Below, piece by piece: positions 42,594-51,272 of a stretch of DNA of 64,000 nucleotides. The notes beneath the pieces are model-generated. The model worked only from the letters and a program-made list of their open reading frames with translations. It made no database searches and was not told the DNA's origin. The translations under genes were made by a program, and so were the position numbers. Source of the DNA: Halomarina halobia (GTDB taxonomy: Archaea; Halobacteriota; Halobacteria; Halobacteriales; Haloarculaceae); NCBI RefSeq assembly GCF_029338575.1, contig NZ_CP119992.1, forward strand, positions 930,001 through 994,000, given 5' to 3'. How positions within the stretch are numbered: the first letter of the stretch is position 1; every line of letters starts with the position of its first letter.

Positions 42594-42821
42594 TCACTCG
42601 CGGTCCGTCTCCCTCCAGTCGCAGTCCTGGCACTTGTACCCCGTCACGAACTCGAGGACGGAGGGCATGTAGCCGACGACGAGGACGTTCCCGCCGCACT
42701 CGGGACAGTCGCGGTCAGCGTCCCGGATCGGCTCGGCGTCCATCACGTCCCCGCCCTCGATCAGTTCCGCGAGGGACGTCGGCGTCACCATCCGTCCCTG
42801 CACGACTCGGTTCTCTCCCAT
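42594..42821 (-). CDS. DUF5795-like zinc-ribbon protein
   Basis: This 75-residue protein starts 'MGENRVVQGRMVTPTSLAELIEGGDVMDAEPI' and carries two Cys-x2-Cys pairs (DCPECGGN and KCQDCDWRE), a zinc ribbon. The sequence pattern matches the haloarchaeal DUF5795 family as I recall it. It is 44 bp downstream of a DUF5794-like membrane-protein gene in the same direction. Function is unknown. Confidence 0.82.
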   Translation of the reverse strand: MGENRVVQGRMVTPTSLAELIEGGDVMDAEPIRDADRDCPECGGNVLVVGYMPSVLEFVTGYKCQDCDWRETDRE

Positions 42822-42865
42822 GGAGGGAGACGGGCCGTCGCGTCCCTAAGCCTTCCCCCTCGCGA

Positions 42866-43801
42866 TCAGAGCCAGGGGGCGCGCTCCGGGTCGCGCCCGC
42901 GGTCGCCGTCCGGACCGGCCCCCCCGTCCGCCGCGGCGCTGGCACCGCGCGCCTCCGGGTCGGCGAAGACCGAGGAGACGGGGGCGTCGGCGTCGTCCGC
43001 CACGGCCGTCGGGACGGCGTCGGGGGTCGGCTCGCGCTCCCCCGTCGGCTCGTTCCCCGTCTCGTCGACGCGGTCCGTCTCCGTGGGATCGATCGAGAGC
43101 AGGCAGGTCACGCCGAGCACGGCGAGCGCGAGCGGGAACTTCGTCTCGGCGTACATCGTGAGCGGGAGGATGCCGAGCGCGACGGCGCTCCCGAAGCGGA
43201 AGCGGTCGATGTCGACCAGTTGCCGGAGCGTCGGGCCGGCGAGGGCGGCGACGAGGGCGAAGGCGGTCCCCACGCCCGCGGCGGCCGCGCCCGCCGCGAT
43301 CTGTCCGGCGTCCGGGTTGAACACCAGTTCGAACCCGACGGGGTCGAGGCTGGCGATGAGCCCGAGTCCGACTATCGTCCCCGGACTGGGGAGGTACTCG
43401 CCGACGGTCGAACTGGCGGTCTTCGCCGCGATGGCGAGGATGACCAGCGCGGCGAAGCGCTCGAACGTCTCGAGGACGATGAGCCGCTCGATGGTCGGGG
43501 CGAGCGCGGCCTCGACGGCCGCGACCGCGACGATGATCACGCCGACCGAGAGGACCGAGACGACCTGCTCGCGGCGCGTCCCCTCCATCTCCGCGAGGAC
43601 GACCGCGAGCGTTGCGCTGCCGCCGAACACCAGCAGGCCGACCTCGAAGATGCCCGTTATCGAACTCAGGGCACCGGCGAGAACCAGCGCGGGGAAGATA
43701 CCGTCGACGAGCGGGAGGGCCATCACCGTCCCGAGCAGACGAGTACCGCGCCCCACGCGCCGCTCGAGGCGCAGGGCGATAGGATGACGTGACGTACTCA
43801 T
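42866..43801 (-). CDS. DUF5794-like membrane protein
   Basis: This 311-residue protein has about seven hydrophobic segments between residues 20 and 240 and a long acidic, disordered C-terminal tail (about 240-311). The N-terminal 'ALRLERRVGRGTRLLGTVMALPLVDGIFPALVLAGAL' matches the haloarchaeal DUF5794 family from memory. The pairing with a DUF5795-like gene supports this. Function is unknown. Confidence 0.75.
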   Translation of the reverse strand: MSTSRHPIALRLERRVGRGTRLLGTVMALPLVDGIFPALVLAGALSSITGIFEVGLLVFGGSATLAVVLAEMEGTRREQVVSVLSVGVIIVAVAAVEAALAPTIERLIVLETFERFAALVILAIAAKTASSTVGEYLPSPGTIVGLGLIASLDPVGFELVFNPDAGQIAAGAAAAGVGTAFALVAALAGPTLRQLVDIDRFRFGSAVALGILPLTMYAETKFPLALAVLGVTCLLSIDPTETDRVDETGNEPTGEREPTPDAVPTAVADDADAPVSSVFADPEARGASAAADGGAGPDGDRGRDPERAPWL

Positions 43802-44272
43802 CAGTCAGGCGCGTCGGGCCTCACCGTCGGCCGAACGGTAGTGTCCGTCACGATACCGGGGACGCAGGCGAGCCGTCGCGTTCTCGAACGCGTCGTGGGA
43901 GGGTCGCCCGAATGTGACGGATTTCCCCGCGAAATTCCCTGTAAACCGAAAGATGTCCATACCGGAATTGAAGGCTATCGAGCCGGTACGCGCTCCGACG
44001 GGAATCGCGGAGTCCATACCGGAAGTAACCGTGCATTCGATCATAAACGTTGTGTGAGAAGCGTGCCCACGGAACGAACTCATGTACACTCGTGTCGGCC
44101 GTGGACAGCCGTCTCACTGCAGTTTCGGTGATAATCTGTACGAACGTCCAGATCCTCTCCGGGCGAGAATATTGCCCGAACCGATACGAACGCCACCCGT
44201 GATCCCTGTGGTCGCGTGTCGCGGGGTCGCGGTACTCGCAACGCTTTTACAGCGAGACCAACCACCGTTTAC
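43802..44272. other. Long intergenic region, no recognised gene
   Basis: This 471-bp stretch lies between the divergent DUF5794-like gene and guaB. Open frames are short and lack haloarchaeal composition (Arg/Ser-rich, no acidic bias). The guaB promoter lies at the right end (CTTTTAC at 44244-44250). The centre is less GC-rich than its neighbours and could hold a degraded gene or an RNA, but no direct evidence exists. Confidence 0.5.
44243..44250 (+). promoter_or_regulatory. TATA-like box of guaB
   Basis: GCTTTTAC is centred about 26 bp upstream of the ATG at 44273, supporting that start over the in-frame upstream codon at 44216. Confidence 0.5.
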
Positions 44273-45760
44273 ATGGCGAAGACGCCGCGCGAGGAACCCT
44301 TCTCCGAGAAGCTTCGAGTCCCGGAAGCGCTCACGTTCGACGACGTACTGCTGCGCCCGATGGAGAGTCACGTCGAACCCGACGACGCCGAGATGCGCAC
44401 GCGCGTCTCGACGAACGTGCAACTGAACGTCCCCGTCCTCTCCGCCGCGATGGACACGGTCACGGAGGCGGACCTGGCGATCGCGATGGCTCGGGAGGGC
44501 GGCCTCGGCGTCCTCCACCGCAACATGACGGTGGAGGAGACCGCGGAACACGTAGAGCGCGTCAAGCGCGCCGACGAACTCATCATCCGCGACGTCGTCA
44601 CCGCGAACCCCGACCAGACCGTCCGCGAGGTGGACACGATGATGGAACGCGAGGGCGTCTCCGGCGCGCCCGTCGTCGACGACGACGGCGTCGTCCTCGG
44701 TATCATCTCGGGTACCGACATCCGCCCGTACCTCGAGGTCGGCCAGCGCGACGAGGTTCGCGAGGCGATGACCGACGAGGTCATCACGGCCGGCGAGGAC
44801 GTCACCGCTCGCGCCGCGCTCGAACTCATGTACGAGCACAAGATAGAGCGCGTCCCCATCGTCGACGACGGCGGAACGCTCACCGGACTCGTCACGATGC
44901 AGGGCATCCTCCAGCGCCGCGAGTACCAGGACGCCGCCCGCGACGAGAGCGGGCGGCTGCTCGTCGGCGTGGCCGTCGGACCCTTCGAGGCGGATCGCGC
45001 CGAGGCCGCCGACGAGGCGGGGGCCGACGTGCTGTTCATCGACTGCGCGCACGCGCACAATCGAAACGTCGTCGACTCCGCGCGCGAGATCGCGGGGACC
45101 GTCGAGGCGGACGTCGTCGTCGGGAACATCGGTACGCCAGAGGCCGCGGAGGCGCTCGTCGACTTCGCCGACGGCCTGAAGGTCGGTATCGGTCCGGGGA
45201 GCATCTGCACCACGCGCGTCGTGAGCGGCGCGGGGATGCCCCAGATCTCGGCCGTCGCGGGCGTGGCGGACGTCGCGAGCGAACGCGACGTTCCCGTGAT
45301 CGCGGACGGCGGGATCCGCTACTCCGGGGACGCCATCAAGGCGATCGCCGCCGGCGCGGACGCCGTCATGCTCGGCTCGTACTTCGCGGGCACCGACGAG
45401 GCCCCGGGCCGCGTCATCACGATGAACGGGAAGAAGTACAAGCAGTACCGCGGCATGGGCAGCGTCGGCGCGATGCGCTCCGGCGGCGGCGATCGCTACC
45501 TCAAGGAAGCCGAGGAGGACGAGGAGTTCGTCCCGGAGGGCGTCGAGGCGGCGACGCCGTACAAGGGCAGCCTCGCCAGCGAACTCCACCAGCTCGTCGG
45601 CGGGATGCAGTCCGGCATGGGCTACGTCGGCGCGGCGTCCATCGCCGAGTTCAAGGAGCGCGCGGAGTTCGTCCGCGTCTCCGCCGCCGGACAGAAGGAG
45701 GGCCACGCCCACGACGTCGTCATCACCGACGAGGCACCGAACTACAAGATCAGCGAGTGA
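44273..45760 (+). CDS. guaB: Inosine-5'-monophosphate dehydrogenase
   Basis: This is a 495-residue IMPDH, which oxidises IMP to XMP in GTP synthesis. It starts 'FSEKLRVPEALTFDDVLLRP', then 'VPVLSAAMDTVTEADLAIAMAREGGLGVLH'. Two CBS domains lie at about 95-210 ('VTANPDQTVREVDTMME' and 'AMTDEVITAGEDVTARAALELM'). The catalytic Cys loop is 'VGIGPGSICTTRVVSGAG' and the flap region 'YFAGTDEAPG', then 'KQYRGMGSVGAM'. The ATG at 44273 fits the promoter. Confidence 0.97.
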   Translation: MAKTPREEPFSEKLRVPEALTFDDVLLRPMESHVEPDDAEMRTRVSTNVQLNVPVLSAAMDTVTEADLAIAMAREGGLGVLHRNMTVEETAEHVERVKRADELIIRDVVTANPDQTVREVDTMMEREGVSGAPVVDDDGVVLGIISGTDIRPYLEVGQRDEVREAMTDEVITAGEDVTARAALELMYEHKIERVPIVDDGGTLTGLVTMQGILQRREYQDAARDESGRLLVGVAVGPFEADRAEAADEAGADVLFIDCAHAHNRNVVDSAREIAGTVEADVVVGNIGTPEAAEALVDFADGLKVGIGPGSICTTRVVSGAGMPQISAVAGVADVASERDVPVIADGGIRYSGDAIKAIAAGADAVMLGSYFAGTDEAPGRVITMNGKKYKQYRGMGSVGAMRSGGGDRYLKEAEEDEEFVPEGVEAATPYKGSLASELHQLVGGMQSGMGYVGAASIAEFKERAEFVRVSAAGQKEGHAHDVVITDEAPNYKISE

Positions 45761-45766
45761 ACGGGA

Positions 45767-46297
45767 TCAGGCGGGAGCCCACGGCCAGAACCCCGCGGCC
45801 ATCAGGTATCCGGCCGCGCCCGTGACGATGCCCACCGCGATCGTGTACCAGGCGACCGGAACCGTGTAGTCGACCCGCTGGAGGGCGAGCAGGAGCCAGA
45901 ACGTCGCCCACAGTATCGCCCAGATCCACCAGAGCAGCGCGAGGCCGACGTCGCCGCCGATCCACACGAGATACCCCGTCGGGACGGCGACGACGGTGAC
46001 GAGGATGCAGTACCAGCCGAGCGACCGCTGGTCGTCGGCGCGGCGGTAGGCGTTGACCCCCACCCAGAGGTACGTAAACGAGAACAGGAGCGTCGCCGCC
46101 GCGTTGAACGCCGTCCCCGGCGAGGCCTCGCCCCCGAACGCCCACCACAGGGCGATGAACAGCGTCAACCCGCCGACGAGGAAGTTCAGGACGGCCGTAT
46201 CGCGGTCGGATCCTCGCCCGAGCAGCCACAGGCCGTTGACGACGAGGACGGCCCCGACGAACACCAGGCCCATCCCGAGTTCCGTGTACAGTGACAT
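45767..46297 (-). CDS. AmiS/UreI-family amide/urea channel
   Basis: This 176-residue protein with six hydrophobic helices has the length and helix pattern of AmiS/UreI channels. 'GAVLVVNGLWLLG' is in helix 1, 'NFLVGGLTLFIALWWAF' in helix 2, 'SFTYLWVGVNAY' in helix 3, and the C-terminal 'YTIAVGIVTGAAGYLMAAGFWPW'. These proteins let urea or short amides cross the membrane. It is convergent with guaB and divergent from a thermosome-like gene. A formamidase gene lies 2 kb away, so amide uptake for FmdA is a reasonable inference. Confidence 0.85.
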   Translation of the reverse strand: MSLYTELGMGLVFVGAVLVVNGLWLLGRGSDRDTAVLNFLVGGLTLFIALWWAFGGEASPGTAFNAAATLLFSFTYLWVGVNAYRRADDQRSLGWYCILVTVVAVPTGYLVWIGGDVGLALLWWIWAILWATFWLLLALQRVDYTVPVAWYTIAVGIVTGAAGYLMAAGFWPWAPA

Positions 46298-46344
46298 TGC
46301 TTCCCTCCCCACAGACCATGGTAGCACGGACCACAGCCCGTCAG

Positions 46345-46354
46345 GACAATTGTC
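46345..46354. promoter_or_regulatory. Palindrome between amiS and thermosome-like gene
   Basis: GACAATTGTC is a perfect 10-bp palindrome in the divergent promoter region, about 50 bp upstream of the amiS ATG, with AGATATA nearby at 46363-46369. A shared operator is possible. Confidence 0.4.
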
Positions 46355-46507
46355 TGACAACAGAGATATACCTGATTGTTCGATTCGGAACGGAGGTTAC
46401 GTGACGAAAAGACTGACCCGATGACGCGGTAGTCGTCGAACGCAACGGATTAGACGGCGCAGTTACACTTTTGTCGCGAGGCGTGGATGCCATAGTTCAG
46501 TGATATC

Positions 46508-48193
46508 ATGCCACATGAAGGTACGCGCTGGGCCCGTCAGCTCAGGAGCGGGGGACTCGATCGAACGACCGGCCGGGACGCTCGTCGCGCCAACATCGCG
46601 GCCGGTCGAGCGCTCGCGGCCACGCTGCGGACGACGCTCGGTCCGGCTGGACGCGACAAGCTCCTCGTGGGGACCGACGGGCTGGCGGTCGTCACGAACG
46701 ACGGCGCGTCGATCCTGGATCGGATGGAGATCGAGCACCCCGCGGCGTCGTTGCTGTACGACGTCGCGTCGAAACAGGCGGAACAGGTCGGCGACGGCAC
46801 GACGACCGCGGTGCTCCTCGCTGGCGCGCTGCTCGACGAGGCGGAGGACCTGTTCGAGCTGGGCCTCCGCCCGGGGACGATCACCGCGGGGTACCATCGG
46901 GCGTGCGATCGAGCGCTGGAGACGCTCCCGACGCTGACGCTCGGCGGCGAACCGACCGACCGGGAGACGCTCGTCGCGGTCGCACGGACCTCCATCACCG
47001 GGAAGTGGTCGGAGCCGGAGGCGACACACATCGCCGAACTCGCCGCGGACGCGGTCCTCGCGGTGAGGGATGATCGCAGGGTCGACCGACACCGCATCAC
47101 GCTCCAGGGGGTACCCGGCGGAAGCCCCGGCGACACGGAACTCGTCGACGGCCTCGTCATCGACATGGAGGAGTCCTCCGCGACCGCCGACGAGGCGATC
47201 CACCTGCCGCGCCGGTTCGCGGACGCACGCGTCGCGCTCGTCGACGCGCCGCTCGGCGTCCGAAAGGCGAGCGCGACCCGTGCCGTGACGGTCGAGGACG
47301 CGGACGGCCTCGACGCCGTGACGGCGCACGAGGAGAGTCAGCTTCGGGAGCAGATCGAGCGCATCGCGGACGCCGGGACGGACGCGGTGTTCTGCCAGCA
47401 GGCCGTCGACGATGTGCTCCGGTCGCGTCTCGTGCGCCGCGGGATACTCGCCGTCGAACGGACGCGACGGGACGAGATGCACAAGCTCGCCCGCGCCACG
47501 GGCGGAACGCTCGTCGCGGACATCGAGGAACTCGCGCGCGATAACCTCGGCCGGGCGGGCGTCGTCGAGCGGCGACGGCTCGCCGGGCGCGGTCTGACGA
47601 TCGTTCGCGGCAACGCGGAGTCGGAGCAGGTGTCGTTGCTGCTCCGCGGGGGCACTCAGCACGCCATCGACGAGACGCGCCGGGTGGTCCGGAACTGCCT
47701 GACCGTCGTGACGCTCGCGCTCCTCTACGACGACCTGCTCCCGGGCGGCGGCGCGACGGAGGTGGCGCTGGCCGCGGACCTCCGCGACTTCGCCGTCGGA
47801 CTCGACAGTCGCGAGCAACTGGCGGTCGAGGCGGCCGCCCGAGCACTGGAGGCCGTCCCCCGAACGCTGGCGGAGAACGCGGGACTCTCGCCCATCGACG
47901 TGCTGGCCGACCTCCGCGCCCGCCACGACGGGGGCGACGCGACGGTCGGGATCTACGCCGCGGACGGTTCGATCGCCGACATCGCCGCGCGGGGGGTGGT
48001 CGAACCGCTCGCGGTCAAGCGACGGGCCATCGCGGGCGCGACCGAGGCCGCGAACGTGCTCCTGCGGGTCGACGACGTCGTCGCCGCGCGCGGCGGTGAC
48101 GCCCGCGGTCACGACCACGACCACGATCACGGGATCGGGGACGATCACGGTAGACACCGACACGGCAGTTATCCCTGGGCGATCGGACACTGA
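46508..48193 (+). CDS. Divergent thermosome (group II chaperonin) subunit
   Basis: This 561-residue chaperonin paralogue keeps 'TLGPAGRDKLLV', 'VVTNDGASIL' and 'VGDGTTTAVLLAGALL' (Asp96) in the equatorial domain and 'DLLPGGGATEVALAADLRDF' in the second half. At the position of the ATP-hydrolysing aspartate (helix ERAxxDxL in thermosomes) it has Asn396 (DETRRVVRNCL). The C-terminus ends in a His/Asp-rich tail ('GHDHDHDHG') instead of a Gly-rich one. It may be a hydrolysis-poor subunit of mixed thermosomes or a specialised chaperone. It lies between amiS (divergent) and fmdA (convergent). The ATG at 46508 fits the core start. Confidence 0.88.
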   Translation: MPHEGTRWARQLRSGGLDRTTGRDARRANIAAGRALAATLRTTLGPAGRDKLLVGTDGLAVVTNDGASILDRMEIEHPAASLLYDVASKQAEQVGDGTTTAVLLAGALLDEAEDLFELGLRPGTITAGYHRACDRALETLPTLTLGGEPTDRETLVAVARTSITGKWSEPEATHIAELAADAVLAVRDDRRVDRHRITLQGVPGGSPGDTELVDGLVIDMEESSATADEAIHLPRRFADARVALVDAPLGVRKASATRAVTVEDADGLDAVTAHEESQLREQIERIADAGTDAVFCQQAVDDVLRSRLVRRGILAVERTRRDEMHKLARATGGTLVADIEELARDNLGRAGVVERRRLAGRGLTIVRGNAESEQVSLLLRGGTQHAIDETRRVVRNCLTVVTLALLYDDLLPGGGATEVALAADLRDFAVGLDSREQLAVEAAARALEAVPRTLAENAGLSPIDVLADLRARHDGGDATVGIYAADGSIADIAARGVVEPLAVKRRAIAGATEAANVLLRVDDVVAARGGDARGHDHDHDHGIGDDHGRHRHGSYPWAIGH

Positions 48194-48322
48194 GATGACG
48201 TCCCGACCGTGGCCGGGGGTCCTCCGTCTCGCTTCGACTTCGGGTGACTTCCGAGGGGCGAGCGCGTGTCCCTCCGACCGGAGAGCCACGCGACGACGAA
48301 AAACGGACGGCCGGGTGTGCGC

Positions 48323-49579
48323 TCAGGAGGGTTCCGCCACGTTACCCCGCGCCTCGCTCGGCGCGTCCTCGAGGCTGTCCGGATCGACGTCGAACTCGAA
48401 CACCTCCTGGGGCACCGAGACGGTGACGCAGGTGTTCGGGAGGTCGACGATGCCGGCGATGCGGCTCTCGACGGGGACGGTGCTGAGGAGGATGTAGCCC
48501 TGTTCGCGGCTGTACCCGAAGTTGGTCAGGTAGTCGATGGCGTCGAGGCAGGCCCGGCGCATCGCGACGGTCGAGTTCTTGTAGTGCTGCGTCCCCTCCT
48601 CGTCGACGGAGTACCCCTCGAAGACGATGTACTCGGAGAACTGCGGCTCTACGTTCCCCGGCTTGAACATCGCGTGATCGATCCCGAAGCGCTCGACGCC
48701 GTTCTTGATGAGGTCCACCTTCAGGTCGACGAACCCCGCCATCTCGATGGCACCGCAGAACGTGATCTCGCCGTCGCCCTGCGAGAAGTGGAGGTCGCCG
48801 GTGATGAGCTTCGCACCGTCGACGAACACCGGGATGTACACCCGCGAGCCGCGACTGAGGTTCTTGATGTCGCAGTTCCCGGCGTTCTCGCGCGGCGGGA
48901 TGGTCCGCGCCGCCTCCTCGGCCGCCTCCTCGACCCGGCTCTCGTCCATGTCCCCGAGCATCACCTCGTTGGGCTCCGGCGGGAGCGCGAGCGGCGGATC
49001 GTCCTCGCGCGTCTCGTGGTTCACCGCCGTCTCGTTCTCGGGGCCGCGTTCGATGAGCGCCCGCTCGCGTTCGTTCCACCGTTCGAGCAGGTCGTGGGAA
49101 GGCGACGTCCCCACGATACCGGGGTGCGACAGCCCCGCGAACCGCACGTCCGGCACGTGTCGCGAGGACGTGTAGACGCCCTCCAGGTCCCAGATCGCCT
49201 TCCGCGCCTCGGGGAAGTGGTCCGTGAGGAACCCGCCGCCGTTGTCCTGTTCGAAGATGCCCGTGAACCCCCACTCGTGGTCGGGGAACGGCCCGAGGTC
49301 GAGGATGTCGACGACGAGGATGTCCCCCGGTTCGGCCCCCTCCACCTCGAAGGGACCGCTCAGGTGGTGGTTCGGATCCAGCCGCATGTCGCGTATGTCG
49401 TTCGCGCTGTCGTCGTTCACGACCTGGTTGCCCGTCCAGTCGAGGCACTCGACGCGGAACGTCTCCCCCGGCTTCACCGTCGCCACGGCCGGCACGTCCG
49501 GGTGCCACCTGTTGACGATGGGATCCGGCTGCTCGTCGGGGGGTTTGTCCGTGTCCACCTCGAACACTGTTTCTACCAT
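48323..49579 (-). CDS. fmdA: Formamidase (FmdA-type)
   Basis: This is a 418-residue acetamidase/formamidase family enzyme that splits formamide to formate and ammonia. Typical blocks are visible: 'VKPGETFRVECLDWTGNQ', 'DPNHHLSGPFEVEGAEPGDILVVDILDLG', 'GFTGIFEQDNGGGFLTDHFP', 'FAGLSHPGIVGTSPS', 'LITGDLHFSQGDGEI' and a C-terminal 'AGIVDLPNTCVTVSVP'. The ATG at 49579 was preferred over 49594. Unlike the paralogue at 22.3 kb it has no zinc-ribbon insertion. The nearby AmiS/UreI-like channel suggests an amide-nitrogen unit. Confidence 0.94.
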   Translation of the reverse strand: MVETVFEVDTDKPPDEQPDPIVNRWHPDVPAVATVKPGETFRVECLDWTGNQVVNDDSANDIRDMRLDPNHHLSGPFEVEGAEPGDILVVDILDLGPFPDHEWGFTGIFEQDNGGGFLTDHFPEARKAIWDLEGVYTSSRHVPDVRFAGLSHPGIVGTSPSHDLLERWNERERALIERGPENETAVNHETREDDPPLALPPEPNEVMLGDMDESRVEEAAEEAARTIPPRENAGNCDIKNLSRGSRVYIPVFVDGAKLITGDLHFSQGDGEITFCGAIEMAGFVDLKVDLIKNGVERFGIDHAMFKPGNVEPQFSEYIVFEGYSVDEEGTQHYKNSTVAMRRACLDAIDYLTNFGYSREQGYILLSTVPVESRIAGIVDLPNTCVTVSVPQEVFEFDVDPDSLEDAPSEARGNVAEPS

Positions 49580-49746
49580 GGTCCGAGCTATCAATCGGCA
49601 AGCAACAAAATAGTCCTAATCGTCGCCGCGGATATAGTACCGGACGACTACAGGTGAGAGGGGCGAATGACGGAGTTCGGTTGCGGCACCGCACGGCGCG
49701 CCGACGGCGAACGATTAACGGGTTCGCCGAACGACACTATACGTCC

Positions 49747-50376
49747 ATGACATCGACCATCCGGGTTCCGTCGCTCGATGCGTGCGCTGCGGTGTACGTC
49801 GCCGCGCGGGAGGCGTTCGAGGACGACCCCTTCGACGCGGACGACCTCGGACGGCACCTCCTCGAACGCGAGGGTCCGAACGGAGTCGCCCCGCACGACG
49901 ACGCGCTCGTCGCCCACCTCGCGTTCCTGGTCGGGGCGGGGGCGCTCGACCGCCGCGAGGACGGTCGGTTCCGCGCTTGGCATCCGCCCGATGCGCCGGA
50001 CGACGAGTGGCGCGAGGGGGCCGCGGCGACCGCATCGGCGCTCGCGAGTGCGGTCGCCCGAGCACCGGGCGAGACTGAACCGGCCGAAACGGGGATGGCC
50101 GCGTTTCGGTACCGCGGGGAGCGCTACGTGTCGGTGTCCGTACCGTCCGACGATCTGGCCGACCGGATCGCCGACGCGATGGCGGACGCGCCGAGCGCGG
50201 CCGGCGTGGGGCTCTACGCACCGGCCGACGCCGTCGGACCGGTCCAGCACGTCGCCGACCGACTCTGCGACGAGTTCCCGACCGAGGAGGTCGCCGTCCG
50301 GTTCGAGAAGGAGACGTCGGAGGTCGTCGCCGTCGACGACGGCCTCGAGTTTCGCCTCTACCTCCGTGCGGTGTGA
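49747..50376 (+). CDS. Conserved haloarchaeal protein of unknown function
   Basis: This is a 209-residue acidic protein. The first 90 residues ('LDACAAVYVAAREAFEDDPFDADDLGRHLLERE', then 'ALVAHLAFLVGAGALDRREDGRFRAW') look like a winged-helix-type fold. The second half is an alpha/beta domain without recognisable catalytic motif. The ATG at 49747 was chosen because the upstream frame is Arg-rich. The downstream CMD gene follows after 46 bp in the same direction. Confidence 0.7.
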   Translation: MTSTIRVPSLDACAAVYVAAREAFEDDPFDADDLGRHLLEREGPNGVAPHDDALVAHLAFLVGAGALDRREDGRFRAWHPPDAPDDEWREGAAATASALASAVARAPGETEPAETGMAAFRYRGERYVSVSVPSDDLADRIADAMADAPSAAGVGLYAPADAVGPVQHVADRLCDEFPTEEVAVRFEKETSEVVAVDDGLEFRLYLRAV

Positions 50377-50422
50377 TCCACCGTAGCACGTTTGTCGCTT
50401 CGCGCTGTACGTACGCGCGCCT

Positions 50423-51010
50423 ATGCCCTCGCGAATCGACACCGTCGCGCCCGAGGAGGCCGAGGACGAGGCGGTCGGCGCGCTCCTCCGGGACGCCCGC
50501 GACGGGTGGTACGGCGACGCCGCCTTCTTCGGGGCGATGGCCCACCGGCCGGAACTGTTCGAGCGAATCGCCGCCGTCTTCGAGGCGTTCCCGCGGAGCG
50601 AGCGTATCGACGCGGAGACCCTGGAACTGATGCGACTGCGGGTCGCCGCCGTGAATCGCTGCGCCTACTGCGCGACGGTCCGCACCCGGGACGTGGCCGA
50701 CGACGTCGCATCGAAGGAGGACGCGGTGCTCTGTGGAACGGCCGACCTCGACGACCTCGACGACCACGAGGCCCTCGCCGTTCGGCTGGCCGACGCCTTC
50801 TCGTCCGACCCGCACGGCATCACCGACGAACTGATCGACGATCTCCGGGACGAGTTCGGCCGGGAGGGACTCGTCGAACTCCTCATGTTCGCCGCGCTCG
50901 AAGTGGGCTTCGATCGTTTCTGCATCGCGCTCCGGCTAGATACCACCGAGGAGAGCGAGTACCCGACCGGACTGCGCTATCCCTTCGACGACGACGCGAC
51001 GACGGAGTGA
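50423..51010 (+). CDS. Carboxymuconolactone decarboxylase/AhpD-like protein
   Basis: This 195-residue helical protein has the AhpD-type redox motif Cys-Ala-Tyr-Cys in 'VAAVNRCAYCATVRTRDV' (about residues 72-80) within the CMD helical core ('FGAMAHRPELFERIAAVFEAF'). The C-terminal 'ELLMFAALEVGFDRFCIAL' completes the fold. Members are peroxidase-like alkylhydroperoxidases or lactone decarboxylases; the CxxC argues for a redox role. Confidence 0.9.
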   Translation: MPSRIDTVAPEEAEDEAVGALLRDARDGWYGDAAFFGAMAHRPELFERIAAVFEAFPRSERIDAETLELMRLRVAAVNRCAYCATVRTRDVADDVASKEDAVLCGTADLDDLDDHEALAVRLADAFSSDPHGITDELIDDLRDEFGREGLVELLMFAALEVGFDRFCIALRLDTTEESEYPTGLRYPFDDDATTE

Positions 51011-51099
51011 CGACCATCGTCGGATGGCTAGCGGGATTGCGCGACGCTAGAACGAGCGCTTCGTGCCGGGTCGGAGAGCGGCGAGGAGGGTGAGGGGCC

Positions 51100-51160
51100 G
51101 AGAGGGATTTGAACCACGGTCGCTCGCTGACGCTCGCTCCCTGATTCAAATCCACTCAGG
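51100..51160. repeat. tRNA T-arm-derived inverted repeat, copy 2
   Basis: Inverted arms (51100-51116 and 51142-51157) resemble the T-arm of tRNA in opposite orientations. They are separated by the same CGGTCGCTCGCT 12-mer seen in copy 1 at 42244-42300. The element is 39 bp from the 3' end of tRNA-Lys. It may derive from repeated insertion or recombination at tRNA 3' ends. Confidence 0.7.
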
Positions 51161-51198
51161 AACTCGTTCGGTGCTCGCTGTCGCTCGCACACGAACAG

Positions 51199-51272
51199 CG
51201 GGCTGAGAGGGATTTGAACCCTCGGCCGTCTGGTTAAGAGCCAGATGCTCTGCCTGGCTGAGCTATCAGCCC
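51199..51272 (-). tRNA. tRNA-Lys (CTT)
   Basis: This is a 74-nt tRNA on the minus strand. Acceptor arms GGGCTGA and TCAGCCC pair perfectly, with discriminator G. The D-arm is GCTC/GAGC, the anticodon stem TCTGG/CCAGA with loop CTCTTAA (anticodon CTT), and the T-arm GAGGG-TTCAAAT-CCCTC. No intron; CCA is not encoded. Confidence 0.95.

Noticed and set aside
42326..43792. Long plus-strand reading frame across tRNA-Trp and two conserved genes
   Set aside because: It runs through the tRNA gene and antisense to the DUF5795- and DUF5794-like genes, which have clear motifs; its composition is Arg-rich.
43841..44131. 96-residue frame in the guaB upstream region
   Set aside because: No acidic bias, no family pattern, no promoter in place.
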